Positions 1-9,555 are shown, counted from the stretch's first letter. The stretch is 64,000 bases of DNA from Microbacterium sp. (GCF_017305435.1 NZ_JAFKIP010000002.1:582758-646757), one strand, 5' to 3'. A program made the numbers and translations. The notes: a model not told the origin generated them from the letters alone.

Positions 1-132
1 TTTCGGTGACGCCGTTGCGCGGGCGGTGTCTCCGGTGCGGAGCGCCCGGAGGCCGGTCATGGGCACTATGGCGATGGGGCCGATGATGAAGACCGCGGTG
101 GCGACGTGCAGGATGCTGAACAGAAGGTCCAA
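1..132 (-). CDS. Small membrane protein, 3' end outside the window (partial)
   Basis: The reading frame starts at a TTG (132-130) seven bases after an AAGGA ribosome site and stays open to the left edge, giving 44 residues. The visible N-terminus (LDLLFSILHVATAVFIIG) is a hydrophobic helix and looks like the first segment of a DUF2269-type or similar integral membrane protein. It lies 27 bp downstream of the ABC ATPase gene on the same strand, so it is probably the last gene of the exporter operon. No function can be assigned; the family guess rests on the first helix only. Confidence 0.5.
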   Translation of the reverse strand, partial: MDLLFSILHVATAVFIIGPIAIVPMTGLRALRTGDTARATASPK

Positions 133-159
133 GGAGTTTTCCTTTGCTGGGGCCGCTGG

Positions 160-855
160 TTAGGCGGCCGCGGAGACGGTGTCGACGAGTGCGCCGTCGA
201 CGAGGTTGACGACGCCGTGCATCTGGGGGAGGTGGACGAGGTCGTGGGTGACGAGCAGCGTCGAGGTGTTCAACTCGTCGGTGAGGCGGAGGATGAGTTC
301 GATGATGCTGGCACCGCGTTCCTGGTCGAGGGCGCTGGTGGGTTCGTCGACGAGGAGCACGCTGGGGTCGTTCATCAGGGCGCGGGCGATGTTCACTCGC
401 TGGCGTTGCCCGCCGGAGAGCTGGTGGGGTCGTTTGTCTCGGTGGTCGGCAAGTCCGACCGCGTCCAGAAGCGTCTCGGCGCGTTTGGCTGCGTTGCCAC
501 GGTTTCGGCGGGAGTGGCGCGCGCCGAGCTCATTCATGACGGAGAGCTGCTCGAGCGCGGTCAGGGACGGGATGAGGTTGGACTGCTGGAAAACGATGCC
601 GATCTTGTCCCGGCGGGTCTCAGTCGCCTCGCCGGGACTGAGGCGGGTGGCATCGATGTCGTCGATGATGACCTGCCCGTTGTCGGGGCGGATGAGGGTC
701 GCGGCGACGGCGAGGAGGCTGGACTTGCCGGAGCCGCTGGGTCCGGTGATGCCGGTAACGGTTCCTGGGTGAGCGGTGAGGCTGACCTGGTTGACGGCGG
801 TGACGCGATTGTCGCCGTCGGGGAAGGTGAGGGTGATGTTGTCGAGGCGGATCAT
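160..855 (-). CDS. ABC transporter ATP-binding protein, LolD/MacB type
   Basis: A 231-residue nucleotide-binding domain. Visible motifs are Walker A GPSGSGKS (about residues 38-45), a Q-loop (VFQQSN, near 88-93), signature LSGGQ (146-150), Walker B VLLVDE (166-171) and a switch histidine (LVTHD). Length and motifs fit the LolD/MacB/FtsE group, which powers FtsX-like permeases in lipid, peptide or antibiotic export. The ATG overlaps the stop of the permease gene by 4 bp (ATGA), so the two are translationally coupled and almost certainly form one complex. The divergent two-component system next door is the likely regulator, by analogy with Bce/Lia-type modules. The substrate is unknown. Confidence 0.92.
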   Translation of the reverse strand: MIRLDNITLTFPDGDNRVTAVNQVSLTAHPGTVTGITGPSGSGKSSLLAVAATLIRPDNGQVIIDDIDATRLSPGEATETRRDKIGIVFQQSNLIPSLTALEQLSVMNELGARHSRRNRGNAAKRAETLLDAVGLADHRDKRPHQLSGGQRQRVNIARALMNDPSVLLVDEPTSALDQERGASIIELILRLTDELNTSTLLVTHDLVHLPQMHGVVNLVDGALVDTVSAAA

Positions 856-1922
856 CGGTTGCTCCCGAGGGCGGTGAGGGGGTCGGCGGAGGTCACGGAG
901 CGGAGCGCGAATGCGGCTCCGGCGAGGCCGAGCGTGATCATGATCGCGCCGGGCAGCAGTGTCGTGAGTGGATTCAGGAGGAACGGCAGGGCGGTACCGG
1001 CGAGCGTGCCAAAGAGGGTGACCACTCCCAACCCGATTCCTATCCCCAGCAGCAGCACGATCAGCGCCTGACCCAGTGCGTCCCGGACGAGAGAGGAGGT
1101 GCTTGCGCCAAGTGCTTTGAGCACGGCGATGTCACCCTTGCGTTGCATGGTCCAGACGGTGAAGAACGCGCCGATGACGAGGCCGGAGATCCCGAACAGC
1201 ATCGTGACCATCAGCAGAAGCGACCCGATCTCGGAGCGGAACGCGCTGAGCGCGGTCAACGACCCCAGGACGGTTTGGGAGACGGTGGAGGTCGCGGTGT
1301 CCACGGTCTCCCAGTCCGGTGACCCGGTGACAGCGAGAACCGTCGCGTAAGCATCGGGGTTGCCAGTGGCAGCCGAATAGGTCTGCCAGTCGGACAGGGT
1401 CATCTCCACCACCGGGGTGTGGCTGTACCAGGCATCGCCAGCGATCGTTTCGACCGTGTACGTGGTCCCCGCGATTGTCACGTCATCGCCGATAGCGACG
1501 TCGAGGTCTTTGGCTGCGGGAGCGGAGAGGCTCACCCGACCATCCTGGGAGGGGGCGGTGGCGTTAAATCCGGGTTGCACGCCGAAGATGGCGATCGCGA
1601 TGCGGGCGTCGCCGGCCTCTGCCCGGGTCTGGCTGATCCCGATAGGTTCTGCCGAGGTGACGCCGGCCGCGGTGTCCCAAGCAGTTTTCTGCTGTTCGGT
1701 GATGGTGGAGTCAGAGAAGCTTGCAGCCGCACCGTCCGTGGTGGGCGCAGAAAGGGTCACCCGATCTGCCGGGATCGACAGGACGGCGGAGATGTTCTGG
1801 ACGGCAAGGCCACCGGTGAGGCCGCTGAGGAAGCCGACGAGAACGGTGATGAGGGCAACGACCGACCCGATCAAGACGAATCGGCCGCGGGCGAAGCGTA
1901 GGTCGCGGAGCGCGACGAACAT
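852..1922 (-). CDS. FtsX-like ABC transporter permease
   Basis: A 356-residue protein with one N-terminal membrane helix (about residues 15-40), an extracytoplasmic MacB-like domain (about 45-225) and three C-terminal helices with the FtsX core (from about 230, containing FFTVWTMQRKGDIAVLKALG). This is the minimal MacB/FtsX permease layout, which would work as a homodimer with the downstream ATPase. The ATG at 1922 follows an AAAGGAA ribosome site. It diverges from the sensor kinase gene, sharing a spacer of about 145 bp. Ligand or substrate cannot be told from sequence. Confidence 0.9.
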   Translation of the reverse strand: MFVALRDLRFARGRFVLIGSVVALITVLVGFLSGLTGGLAVQNISAVLSIPADRVTLSAPTTDGAAASFSDSTITEQQKTAWDTAAGVTSAEPIGISQTRAEAGDARIAIAIFGVQPGFNATAPSQDGRVSLSAPAAKDLDVAIGDDVTIAGTTYTVETIAGDAWYSHTPVVEMTLSDWQTYSAATGNPDAYATVLAVTGSPDWETVDTATSTVSQTVLGSLTALSAFRSEIGSLLLMVTMLFGISGLVIGAFFTVWTMQRKGDIAVLKALGASTSSLVRDALGQALIVLLLGIGIGLGVVTLFGTLAGTALPFLLNPLTTLLPGAIMITLGLAGAAFALRSVTSADPLTALGSNR

Positions 1923-2067
1923 GAGATTCCTTTCCGGTCACCCGACCTGGGGACACCTACCACTTTTCCTTTCTCGACCTGCCATCTCATCGCCTGCCAG
2001 CACAGGCTTTGCCGACTGAAGGGTGGTTGGGAAAGTCGTCCTTTCGGAGGATTCCGCAGTCATAGCC

Positions 2068-3273
2068 ATGCGTAAGATTCGGTCCATGCCCCACACCGCG
2101 CTCACCCCAGTGTTCTTGGGTCTTCGCACCGGGCTGCATGTACTTTTCGCCGCTCTCGCCGTTCTGGTCATCGTCCGCGCGGTGATTTCACCGACGGAGA
2201 GCAGCTTCGCCGCTATCGTCCTCACACTGGTGATGATCGCCACATACGGGGTCGGGGCGATAAGGACCAGGACCACGGGTCGGAGTGGCCGCGTGCTGCG
2301 CCTGCTGTGGTTGGCGGCGCTCACGCTCCAGTGGGTGGTCCTGTTATGGCTGACACCCGAAGCCGCGTACCTCGTCTTTCCTCTGTTCTTCCTCTACCTC
2401 CATCTCCTCGGCCCCTGGTGGGGTGCTGCAGCGATCGCCGTCGCGACCGTGACTGCCATCTGTGCGCTTGGCATCCATAACGGATGGAGTCTCGCGGGAG
2501 TCGTCGGCCCACTGATCGGCGCGGGAGTCGCCCTCCTGATCGGTCTTGGCTACCAGGCTCTGGCCCGAGAGGCGGAACAACGCGAGACCCTCATGCATGA
2601 ACTGCTCGCTACCCGAGGACAGCTCGCTGCAACCGAACACGAATCCGGAGTCCTCGCCGAACGCGCCCGGCTGGCTCGCGAAATCCACGACACCCTCGCC
2701 CAAGGCCTCTCCAGCATCCAGATGCTGCTCTACGCCGCCGACAAAGCCGACCCTGACCGACCTGGCGCGGAGCACATCCGGCTTGCCCGAGAAACGGCGG
2801 CCAGCAATCTTGCTGATGCACGCCGGTTCGTCCGTGAACTGACCCCACCCGATCTTGACGACCGCGGCCTTGGCGGAGCGCTGCGGAGGCTCGCCGACTC
2901 TCAATGGGCTGCGCAAGGACTCCACGTCAACGTGCGTGTATCCGACACACTCGATCTACCGATGCACGTCCAGACGGCGCTGCTGCGAATCGCGCAGGGA
3001 GCTATCGCCAACGTCATCCAGCACGCACACGCCACCACCGCAACGATCACTCTCGCCGCAGATCACGAACGGCTGCAGTTCACCATCGCCGACGACGGCA
3101 AAGGCTTCGACCCCCAGCTCGCATCCACCGAATCGCGCGGTCGCTCAGATTCGTTCGGACTCCAGGCGACCCGCGAACGAGCAGAACAACTCGGTGGCAG
3201 CCTCGCCATCGACACCCACCCTGGCCATGGAACTCAGCTGACCATCGAGCTCACCCTGGAGCAGACCACATGA
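2068..3273 (+). CDS. Sensor histidine kinase, NarL/LiaS type
   Basis: About 401 residues: five or six N-terminal membrane helices (to about residue 155), a short coiled linker, a HisKA_3 dimerisation helix with phospho-acceptor His207 in AREIHDTLAQGLSSI, and an HATPase_c domain with N-box (AIANVIQHAHA), G1 box (DDGKGFD) and G2 box (GHGTQL). No extracellular sensor domain is visible, so the signal is probably sensed in or at the membrane, as in intramembrane-sensing kinases linked to ABC exporters. I chose ATG 2068 because a GGAGG lies upstream; in-frame GTG 2023 and ATG 2086 are alternatives. The stop overlaps the response regulator start (ATGA). Confidence 0.9.
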   Translation: MRKIRSMPHTALTPVFLGLRTGLHVLFAALAVLVIVRAVISPTESSFAAIVLTLVMIATYGVGAIRTRTTGRSGRVLRLLWLAALTLQWVVLLWLTPEAAYLVFPLFFLYLHLLGPWWGAAAIAVATVTAICALGIHNGWSLAGVVGPLIGAGVALLIGLGYQALAREAEQRETLMHELLATRGQLAATEHESGVLAERARLAREIHDTLAQGLSSIQMLLYAADKADPDRPGAEHIRLARETAASNLADARRFVRELTPPDLDDRGLGGALRRLADSQWAAQGLHVNVRVSDTLDLPMHVQTALLRIAQGAIANVIQHAHATTATITLAADHERLQFTIADDGKGFDPQLASTESRGRSDSFGLQATRERAEQLGGSLAIDTHPGHGTQLTIELTLEQTT

Positions 3274-3896
3274 CCCGGCTTCTGATCGCCGACGACCACC
3301 CCATCGTCCGCGCTGGACTGGTGGCTCTCTTCGCCCTCGAGGAGGACATAGACGTCATCGCGGAAGCTGCCACACCCGACGAAGCGGTTTTCGCCGCAGA
3401 ACACAGCAACCCTGACGTAGTACTGATGGATCTCCAGTTCGGCGCCCAGGCCTCCACAACCGGAGTCGACGCGACACGGCGTATCCGCGCCCTCGACGCA
3501 GCCCCGTATGTCCTCGTGCTCACCAACTACGACTCTGACGCCGACATCCTGGGAGCCGTGGAAGCCGGCGCCAGCGGCTATCTCCTCAAAGATGCCCCAC
3601 CCCACGAGCTCGCAGCAGCCGTCCGCGCCGCCGCCGCAGGCGAAAGCGCCCTCGCGCCCGTCATCGCCTCAAGACTTCTGAGCCGCATGCGAGCACCCCA
3701 AGCGAACCTCAGCAGTCGCGAGATGCAAGTACTCAAGCTCGTCGCCGCTGGCCACTCGAACACCGACATCGCAACAGAACTCTTCGTCAGCGAGACCACC
3801 GTCAAATCCCACCTCGCCCACATCTTCACCAAGCTCGCCGTCACCTCACGCACCGCAGCCGTATCCGCAGCCAGACAACGCGGCATCCTGCGCTAA
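3270..3896 (+). CDS. LuxR/NarL-family response regulator
   Basis: 208 residues. The receiver domain spans about 1-120, with acidic pair DD (residues 8-9), phospho-acceptor Asp54 in VLMDL and conserved Lys in LLKD. The C-terminal LuxR helix-turn-helix spans about 145-208 (SREMQVLKLVAAGHSNTDIA). The ATG overlaps the kinase stop by 4 bp, so it is the cognate partner. The likely target is the shared divergent promoter region 1923-2067 that drives the FtsX/ATPase exporter; that is inferred from gene order only. Confidence 0.93.
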   Translation: MTRLLIADDHPIVRAGLVALFALEEDIDVIAEAATPDEAVFAAEHSNPDVVLMDLQFGAQASTTGVDATRRIRALDAAPYVLVLTNYDSDADILGAVEAGASGYLLKDAPPHELAAAVRAAAAGESALAPVIASRLLSRMRAPQANLSSREMQVLKLVAAGHSNTDIATELFVSETTVKSHLAHIFTKLAVTSRTAAVSAARQRGILR

Positions 3897-4104
3897 ACCC
3901 GCGGCACGACGTCATCCCGCATGACACGGCAGCCCGCAACACGGTCGGTCAGCGGGCGAGCCCGACGATTGAGCTGGACCAGGCGTGCGATGTTCACAAA
4001 AGTCTCGAACAGCGATTCCAACTTGGATCGTATAATCAGTACGCCGACTTGCACGGTGATCCTTGGTCGAACGGGCGGCACGCGCAAACCTCACCCGAGT
4101 GGGT

Positions 4105-4680
4105 TCATGGGCGATGATCCGAGTCCTCGGCTTCCGCCATGAACGCGTCCTCGACCGCCCGCCTGCGCGCGACGTCTTCGACGACAAACCGACGGAAGTC
4201 GGCTGCGCGGTCCTTGATCGCCGCCTCTTCGACGGCTGGCGCGGGATCCTCCCCAGGCCAAGCGGTCTGACGTGTCGCCCGGTCGCGGTCGATGCGCGAG
4301 CCGCAAGCGGCGACCCAGTCGTGCAGGCGCTCGCGCGCCTCGGCGAAGTCCTGGTGCCAGCCGAGGGGAGCGGAGCCATGCTGCTCCTCGTCGTAGGCGC
4401 AGAGCCAGTGCAGGTGCAGGGCGGAGAGCTCCCAAACGAGTTCGGAGTGGCGATGCCACAGCGGCGGGATGATCGACGGTCCGAGGCCGTATGTGCGTCG
4501 TAGCCAGTTCACCCACCTGTCGAGCTCCACCCACTCGAATGCAGCTCGATCCGAGGTGAGCACGTTCCAGTTCACCGGGCGGGGCACGCTCGGCAGGCCA
4601 TCGACCTCACCTTCAGGGCCGTCCGGCGTCGGTGGCTCGAACTCGTAGCCCGGAAAGTGCAGGGGCTCGTCGGCGGTCAT
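4105..4680 (-). CDS. Conserved hypothetical protein, last gene of the conjugation operon
   Basis: A 191-residue soluble protein, acidic and rich in Trp and Glu. Its middle part (about 70-130) contains WVNWLRRTYGL and ELSALHLHWLCAYDEEQHG, which look helical. No signal peptide, membrane segment or known catalytic motif is visible. It starts 7 bp after the stop of ssb and is the promoter-distal gene of the leftward operon, so it probably travels with the element. Function not recognised. Confidence 0.6.
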   Translation of the reverse strand: MTADEPLHFPGYEFEPPTPDGPEGEVDGLPSVPRPVNWNVLTSDRAAFEWVELDRWVNWLRRTYGLGPSIIPPLWHRHSELVWELSALHLHWLCAYDEEQHGSAPLGWHQDFAEARERLHDWVAACGSRIDRDRATRQTAWPGEDPAPAVEEAAIKDRAADFRRFVVEDVARRRAVEDAFMAEAEDSDHRP

Positions 4681-4687
4681 CAGTCGC

Positions 4688-5116
4688 TCAGATGACCACG
4701 GGCCGGACGGCGGGCTTTGCCGTCGACGGGGCGGATGCCGCCACCGGGGGAAGCGCGTTGCGGCGGCGTTGCAGGATGTAGTTCGTGCGCGCGGAGTCGT
4801 GCCCGAGTCGCTTCGCGACGAACTCCTCGGTCCCGACCGTTTCGCCGTCGCGCTCCCGCGTCGAGGTGTGCGTGTAGCCCTCGGCGATGAATACGTCGCC
4901 CTTGTTGAACATCGCGTACGCCCGTTCCGCGTTGCGCCGGAACATCACGAGGTCGTGGTAGGTGGTCTCGGTCTGGGTGAATGTGCCGTCTTCGTTGCGT
5001 TCGAAGTGCTCCTGCCCGATGCGCGCCCAGAACCGGGCTTCGCCTTTCGCGTTGAATGCGAGCTGAGGCTGCGACGCGATGAACCCGGAGAGAGACTGCT
5101 GGGTGTGGATAGTCAT
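4688..5116 (-). CDS. ssb: Single-stranded DNA-binding protein (mobile-element type)
   Basis: 142 residues with an SSB-like OB-fold over about 8-115 (FIASQPQLAFNAKGEARFWA, then HDLVMFRRNAERAYAMFNKGDVFIAEGY). The C-terminus ends PAVRPVVI, not in the acidic DDDIPF tip of housekeeping SSB, so it may not recruit the host SSB interactome in the usual way. It would coat the transferred single strand during conjugation or protect it on entry. The gene follows the VirD4 coupling protein by 54 bp. A second, divergent SSB-like gene lies at 35332-35694. Confidence 0.85.
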   Translation of the reverse strand: MTIHTQQSLSGFIASQPQLAFNAKGEARFWARIGQEHFERNEDGTFTQTETTYHDLVMFRRNAERAYAMFNKGDVFIAEGYTHTSTRERDGETVGTEEFVAKRLGHDSARTNYILQRRRNALPPVAASAPSTAKPAVRPVVI

Positions 5117-5170
5117 CGGATGCTCCTGCCAGGGGGCCGCATGTCGGCCATCACCCGTTAGGTGCGTCGC

Positions 5171-6943
5171 CTATCCCCGCCGCAGTTGTTCCTCGACTCG
5201 AGCCCGTTCAGCGCGAAGTTCTGCAGCGTCGGACCGGGCAGTCCATTCGCGCATGCGCGTGACGATCGGCGGCGCCGACCTCAGCAGCAGGAGCGCCGTG
5301 CCGTACGGCAGCGTGCGAATCACGTCGGGCGGCATGATCGGAACCCGGCGCGTTGATCGCTGGTTAGAGCGCATACCGCGTTCACCGATCGTGATCGAGT
5401 CGGTGGCCTCGTCGCGGTCGCCAATCAGGGTGGCGATGTCTTGGAGGTCTCTAGACCCTGAGGCGCCGCCGAGCACGATCTTGGCGATGCTCGCGTCCCA
5501 GATCGCCGTGGCTGCGTTGTCGCCCCACCGCTGACGGGCCTGCGCGAGCGACTGAAGCACCGGCATCGTGGTGACACCGGTGCCTCCACCTTCGGCCATC
5601 AGGACAGGCAGCGACGGCAGAGGGGCGAGGTTGCCGATCTCATCCAGCGCGAGAAGCAGCGGCGGGTCGAGGCGGGCGCCTGGGGATCTCGCGGCAACGC
5701 GCCTCGCGGTTTCGACGAGGTCTTCGACCAGCGCGGCGACGAGCGAGGAGGATGCGCCGGCGCCGGCGCCCGTCGCGAGAAGGTACAGGGTGCCGTTGCG
5801 TCGAAGAAAGGTCTCCGGATCGAACTGCTCGTCCTCGCTCGGGCTGACGGCGTCGAGAACACGGGGGTCAGCCAGAGCCGCCAACGCCAGGGAGACGCCC
5901 TGCCAGATCGAGTCGCGCGTGCGGGGGTCGGCGTCGATCATCGCCTCAAGCGACTCGGCCCATCCCGTCGCGGCCGCAGGATTGGACGTGAGGATCGCGA
6001 CGGCATCCTTCGCCGCGGCCGGATCGAGCGTCCAGCGAAAGAGCTCACCAGGTGAGCGGCCGTCGAGCGCCGCGGCGTGCAGCAGCGACTGAAGGGCCGT
6101 ACGGGTCTTGCCCTCCCAGAAGCCGCCGTTTTCCACCCCAACGCTCGACAGGCCCGTACCGGCCGCAAGCCCCGCGGCGCGAATCATCGCGGTTAGTGGG
6201 AGCTCGCAGCCGCGTACCGGAGACCACCGCAAGCCCGCCGGTACGCCCGGGGCAAGATGCTGTGGATCGAACACGGCGACGGGCCCTCGACTCATCCGCG
6301 AGCGAATGGTGGTCGTGAGGTTGTCCGGCCTGGTGGAGGTCGTGACGACGGCGCCAGGTGCGTCGAGGATCGCGTTGATGACGACGTGGGCGCCCTTGCC
6401 CGACCGGGGAGGGCCAATGACGAGGATCGAATCCTCAACCGACGTCCACACCTTCGTTCCTCGCGCCACTCCCACGAGGTAGCCGACGTCCTCGCATCGC
6501 GGCTTGTCGACGGACGCGCGAAGGTGGGCAGCGCGCTTCAGCAACGCGCGATCGGAGGCAGCGCGGCGCACGTCGGCCGCGGTCGCGATTCCGGCGATCC
6601 TGTTCGGGTCGGATCGGGAATGACGAGTGTGGTTTCGGATGACGCGCCAGACCCACCACCCCGAAACGCTGAGCAGCGCCACAAACGCCACGACGACAGC
6701 CCAGTACGCCACGGCGTTGAGCCCAGGAGATCCGAGTGCCGCCCCCGGGTCAGCGGGGGAGCCGAAGACACCGAGCCCCGCGGCCAGACCACCTGTCGGC
6801 TGCTCCGCTCCTGATAGGAAGGCGGCGAGATTGCCGCCCACACGAAGGATGCCGGCGATCGCAACGGCCCCGCTGACAGCGAGCAACGCGACGTTGGTCA
6901 GCCCGTCAGGACCGGAGACACCGACACCGTGGGGACCCGTCAT
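5171..6943 (-). CDS. Type IV coupling protein, VirD4/TraG family
   Basis: 590 residues. Two N-terminal membrane helices (about 15-35 and 78-100) anchor a cytoplasmic AAA-type ATPase. Walker A is GPPRSGKG (177-184) and Walker B is LLLALDEIGNLAPLPSLP, followed by the family signature GGTGVTTMPVLQSLAQARQRWG, a TraM/TraG recognition-type region. This ATPase docks the relaxosome to the mating channel and pumps DNA. The start is ATG 6943, which overlaps the upstream stop by 4 bp; an in-frame ATG 21 bp further upstream is less likely. No relaxase gene is visible in the window, so its substrate is encoded elsewhere or is unrecognised. Confidence 0.92.
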   Translation of the reverse strand: MTGPHGVGVSGPDGLTNVALLAVSGAVAIAGILRVGGNLAAFLSGAEQPTGGLAAGLGVFGSPADPGAALGSPGLNAVAYWAVVVAFVALLSVSGWWVWRVIRNHTRHSRSDPNRIAGIATAADVRRAASDRALLKRAAHLRASVDKPRCEDVGYLVGVARGTKVWTSVEDSILVIGPPRSGKGAHVVINAILDAPGAVVTTSTRPDNLTTTIRSRMSRGPVAVFDPQHLAPGVPAGLRWSPVRGCELPLTAMIRAAGLAAGTGLSSVGVENGGFWEGKTRTALQSLLHAAALDGRSPGELFRWTLDPAAAKDAVAILTSNPAAATGWAESLEAMIDADPRTRDSIWQGVSLALAALADPRVLDAVSPSEDEQFDPETFLRRNGTLYLLATGAGAGASSSLVAALVEDLVETARRVAARSPGARLDPPLLLALDEIGNLAPLPSLPVLMAEGGGTGVTTMPVLQSLAQARQRWGDNAATAIWDASIAKIVLGGASGSRDLQDIATLIGDRDEATDSITIGERGMRSNQRSTRRVPIMPPDVIRTLPYGTALLLLRSAPPIVTRMREWTARSDAAELRAERARVEEQLRRG

Positions 6944-7530
6944 GCGACGATCCCGAAAACACACGTGCCGGAGATTCTCCCCACGAGGACAATCTCGCCC
7001 TCGGCGGTCACGCGGCAGAGCCCCGGTTCCAGCAACGCTCGAGCGGACCCGTCCGCAGAAGCCTTGATGTGACGCACGATGATCGCTAGGGCTACCTCTT
7101 CACCCGGGAGGAATCCCTCTTCGCCGTATACAACGCGAGGCGGCTCGATCAAGGGCGTCGCATCTATGAGTGCTGCGGGTGCGGCCGGTGGCCCCGCCTG
7201 AGCGCTCGACCCTGCGTCCCGGACCTGCGGCGGCGCACTCGGGGCGACCGAGCCTTGCAGCGGCCGGGTGATGAGATCGGTAAAGATCGTGCCGTCTGCC
7301 TCGTGGACGACGACCCGCACCGGCGACCCGCGAGCGAGCAGGACCGTGTCTATGACTTCCGCAAAGGACGCGCGGGCCCAGGGTGCCCCGAACCGAGGCG
7401 GTTCGAACGGCGTCCCATCGACGGCGACGGTCATCGTGCCGTCCGCCGAGATCGTCATGGTGATCACGGGAAGGACCGCTGGCACGCGGATCGCGTCGGT
7501 GGATCGTCGTAAAGCGTGCGCTGTCGTCAT
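6940..7530 (-). CDS. Conserved hypothetical protein of the conjugation operon
   Basis: 196 residues with no membrane segment. The N-terminal half (about 15-85) is beta-rich (VITMTISADGTMTVAVDG) and resembles proteins found between VirB4 and VirD4 genes in actinobacterial conjugative elements. A Pro/Ala-rich linker (about 95-125) separates it from a C-terminal part. The gene overlaps both neighbours by 4 bp, so translation is coupled to the VirB4-like ATPase and VirD4. A role in coupling or regulating transfer is possible, but nothing in the sequence proves it. Confidence 0.65.
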   Translation of the reverse strand: MTTAHALRRSTDAIRVPAVLPVITMTISADGTMTVAVDGTPFEPPRFGAPWARASFAEVIDTVLLARGSPVRVVVHEADGTIFTDLITRPLQGSVAPSAPPQVRDAGSSAQAGPPAAPAALIDATPLIEPPRVVYGEEGFLPGEEVALAIIVRHIKASADGSARALLEPGLCRVTAEGEIVLVGRISGTCVFGIVA

Positions 7531-9021
7531 TTCACGCCCTCCGTCATCCGGCTCGTCGTGTCGAATGCTGCAAGCTCCGCGGGATGCAGTTGGTGCTGAA
7601 CCACGAAGCTACGATCCTTGATCCGCCAGAGGCCTTGACCCGTTGCCAAGCCGGGCAGCAGGCTTTGCTCAGTGCCGGTGAGGCCCAGTGCGGTCGCAGT
7701 CGCTCCGAGTTGGTCCGCTTCCTGCCGGTAGATGATTCGGGTCTCCGCGTTGGCGAGGAGGGATGATGCGATCGCGCGCATGGCGGAGCCCTGGTCGCCG
7801 ACGTTGTCGAGGTCGGAGAGCTTGTGGAAGACGAGCAGATTCGCGATTCCGTAGTGGCGCGCGAGCCGCCACTGCGCATCCATGCGTCGCAGGAGGGCGG
7901 GATGCGACATGAGGCGCCAGGCTTCGTCGTAGATGACCCAGCGCTGCCCACCGTGAGGGTCGAGGAGGGCGGATTCCATCCAGGCGGAGGAGCACGTCAT
8001 GAGGACAGAGACGAGCGTCGTATTCTCGGCAACGCGCGACAGATCGAGGGAGATCATCGGCAGAGTCGGGTCGAAGGTGACGGTGCTGGGACCGTCGAAC
8101 AGTCCGGCGAGATCTCCGGCAACCAGCCGACGGAGTGCATGCCCGACGACCCTGCCGTCCTCGACGAGGCGGCGGTCGGATTGTCGGGATACGTCCGGGG
8201 AGAGGATGCGTTCCACGACCATCGGCAGAATCGGGGTCTCACATGAGCGCACAGTGTCCGCGAGAGCGAGGTCGATCGCGGTGTGCTCCAGCGGGCTGAG
8301 TGGTCGTTCGATCACCGTTTCGGTCAAGGCCCCGATGAGGTCGCGGCGACGAGAGGCGACCTGACCGGCCCAGCTCTCGTCGGAAACGCCAGACGGGCGA
8401 TGCCCTTCGTCGAGCGGGTTGAGTCGGTTCGCCATGCCGTGTCCGAGCACGATTGCCTGTCCACCGACCGCTTCGGCGACGGCAGTGTGTTCGCCCTTCG
8501 GGTCGCCGGGTACGTAGACGCGGCGACCCGAAGGGGATCGAGCGCGTGTAGAGGCTCTTCACGAGCGATGACTTACCGGAGCCCACGATCCCTGCCAGGA
8601 CGATGTTCGGCGCGGTGATCATCCCACGTGAGTACAGCACCCACGGGTCATATACGAATGACGCACCCGAGTAGAGGTCCTGGCCGACGAAGACGCCTTG
8701 CGAGCCGAGTCCGCCTTCGGCGAGGAACGGGTAAGCTCCGGCGAGCGTCGCACTGGTGTCCTGGTGGCGCGGTATCCGCAGGCGGCCGGGGGTTCGGAGC
8801 GCCGCGGGCCGCGACTCCCCGGCGGCAGGCAGGTAGGCCGTCGCGCGTAGATCCGCGCGCTGAGCTTCGACCGCGGCACGGTCGGATTCGGTGCCCGCAG
8901 CGCGAGTGACGGCACTAAGACGCTGGGATGCCTTTCGTCGGGCACGACGCTCCTTCCTACGTTCGCCTGCCGGGTCCACGAGCGTTGTGGTGTGAATGCG
9001 CTCACCCCCTTGCGCGTTCAC
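7527..9021 (-). pseudogene. VirB4/TraC-like conjugation ATPase, frameshifted
   Basis: Two frames together make one ATPase of about 497 residues. The first frame starts at GTG 9021, which overlaps the previous stop (GTGA), and carries Walker A GIVGSGKSSLVKSLYTR near residue 145. The second frame carries the Walker B region (GGQRWVIYDEAWRLM) and the arginine-rich C-terminal half. After TRSIPFG the frame must slip by one base to read RRVYVPGDPKGEHTAVAEAV; removing one G from the GGG run complementary to 8527-8529 restores an uninterrupted frame. This ATPase powers pilus/channel assembly, so a true shift would disable transfer; a homopolymer sequencing error is equally possible. It overlaps both neighbours by 4 bp. 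Confidence 0.85.
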
Positions 9022-9500
9022 AGCGACATCCCGTTGCGGCGGTGAACCTTCGCACCAGACCCCTGGATGGCGGAGGGGCCAGGGCGCTGAAACGAGTCGT
9101 TCGGATTGACGCGGGGCGCGAGTGATTCCGAGACCGGCGGTGCGACGACGGCGGAGGATCGCCATGCAATTCGGCTGGAGTGCTGAGATGCCCGATCCAA
9201 GGCCAGGCCTGCCCGAGCAACAAGGGTCGACGCGCGGCGCAGCGCGAGGGCGGCTGCATGGGCTTCCTCCACCCCTGCCCAGTGATCGCCGTCGTCAGTC
9301 CGGGCGATCGCGTCCGAGCTGGTGTGCGCGAACGCGAGCTGATCGAGCACCTGTTCGAGCGACCTCAGGCCGCCCAACAGGTCCCCGACCACCTCGTACG
9401 TCTGTGCCGGGTCATCGAACGCGCGCGTGGCGTGCGCGAGAGCGCGCAGAGCGTGACATGCTTCCTCGCCATCGACGACAGGATCCTGAAATGTAGGCAT
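9018..9500 (-). CDS. Small conserved protein of the conjugation operon
   Basis: 160 residues, helical and rich in Ala/Leu, without signal peptide or membrane segment. The start is ATG 9500 behind an AAGGGA ribosome site; a longer in-frame extension exists but has no good start. The N-terminus (EEACHALRALAHATRAFDDP) looks like a family of small proteins encoded next to SCO6880 and VirB4 genes in actinobacteria. A cousin of the same layout is encoded at 35762-36121 (LGELVATVDDLEQVCQQLGAW). Function unknown. Confidence 0.7.
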   Translation of the reverse strand: MPTFQDPVVDGEEACHALRALAHATRAFDDPAQTYEVVGDLLGGLRSLEQVLDQLAFAHTSSDAIARTDDGDHWAGVEEAHAAALALRRASTLVARAGLALDRASQHSSRIAWRSSAVVAPPVSESLAPRVNPNDSFQRPGPSAIQGSGAKVHRRNGMSL

Positions 9501-9555
9501 TGCGTGTCCCTTGCAACAGAAGTCGTCAGTCAGGTGCGCGAGGTGTCCCCGCGCG

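Noticed and set aside
3897-4104. A possible gene fragment or recombination site between the response regulator and the conjugation operon (64-codon minus frame; AT-rich CGTATAATCAGTACG)
   Set aside because: The frame has no recognisable family and the AT-rich motif is not a full palindrome; it may mark the element edge, but I see no matching partner repeat.
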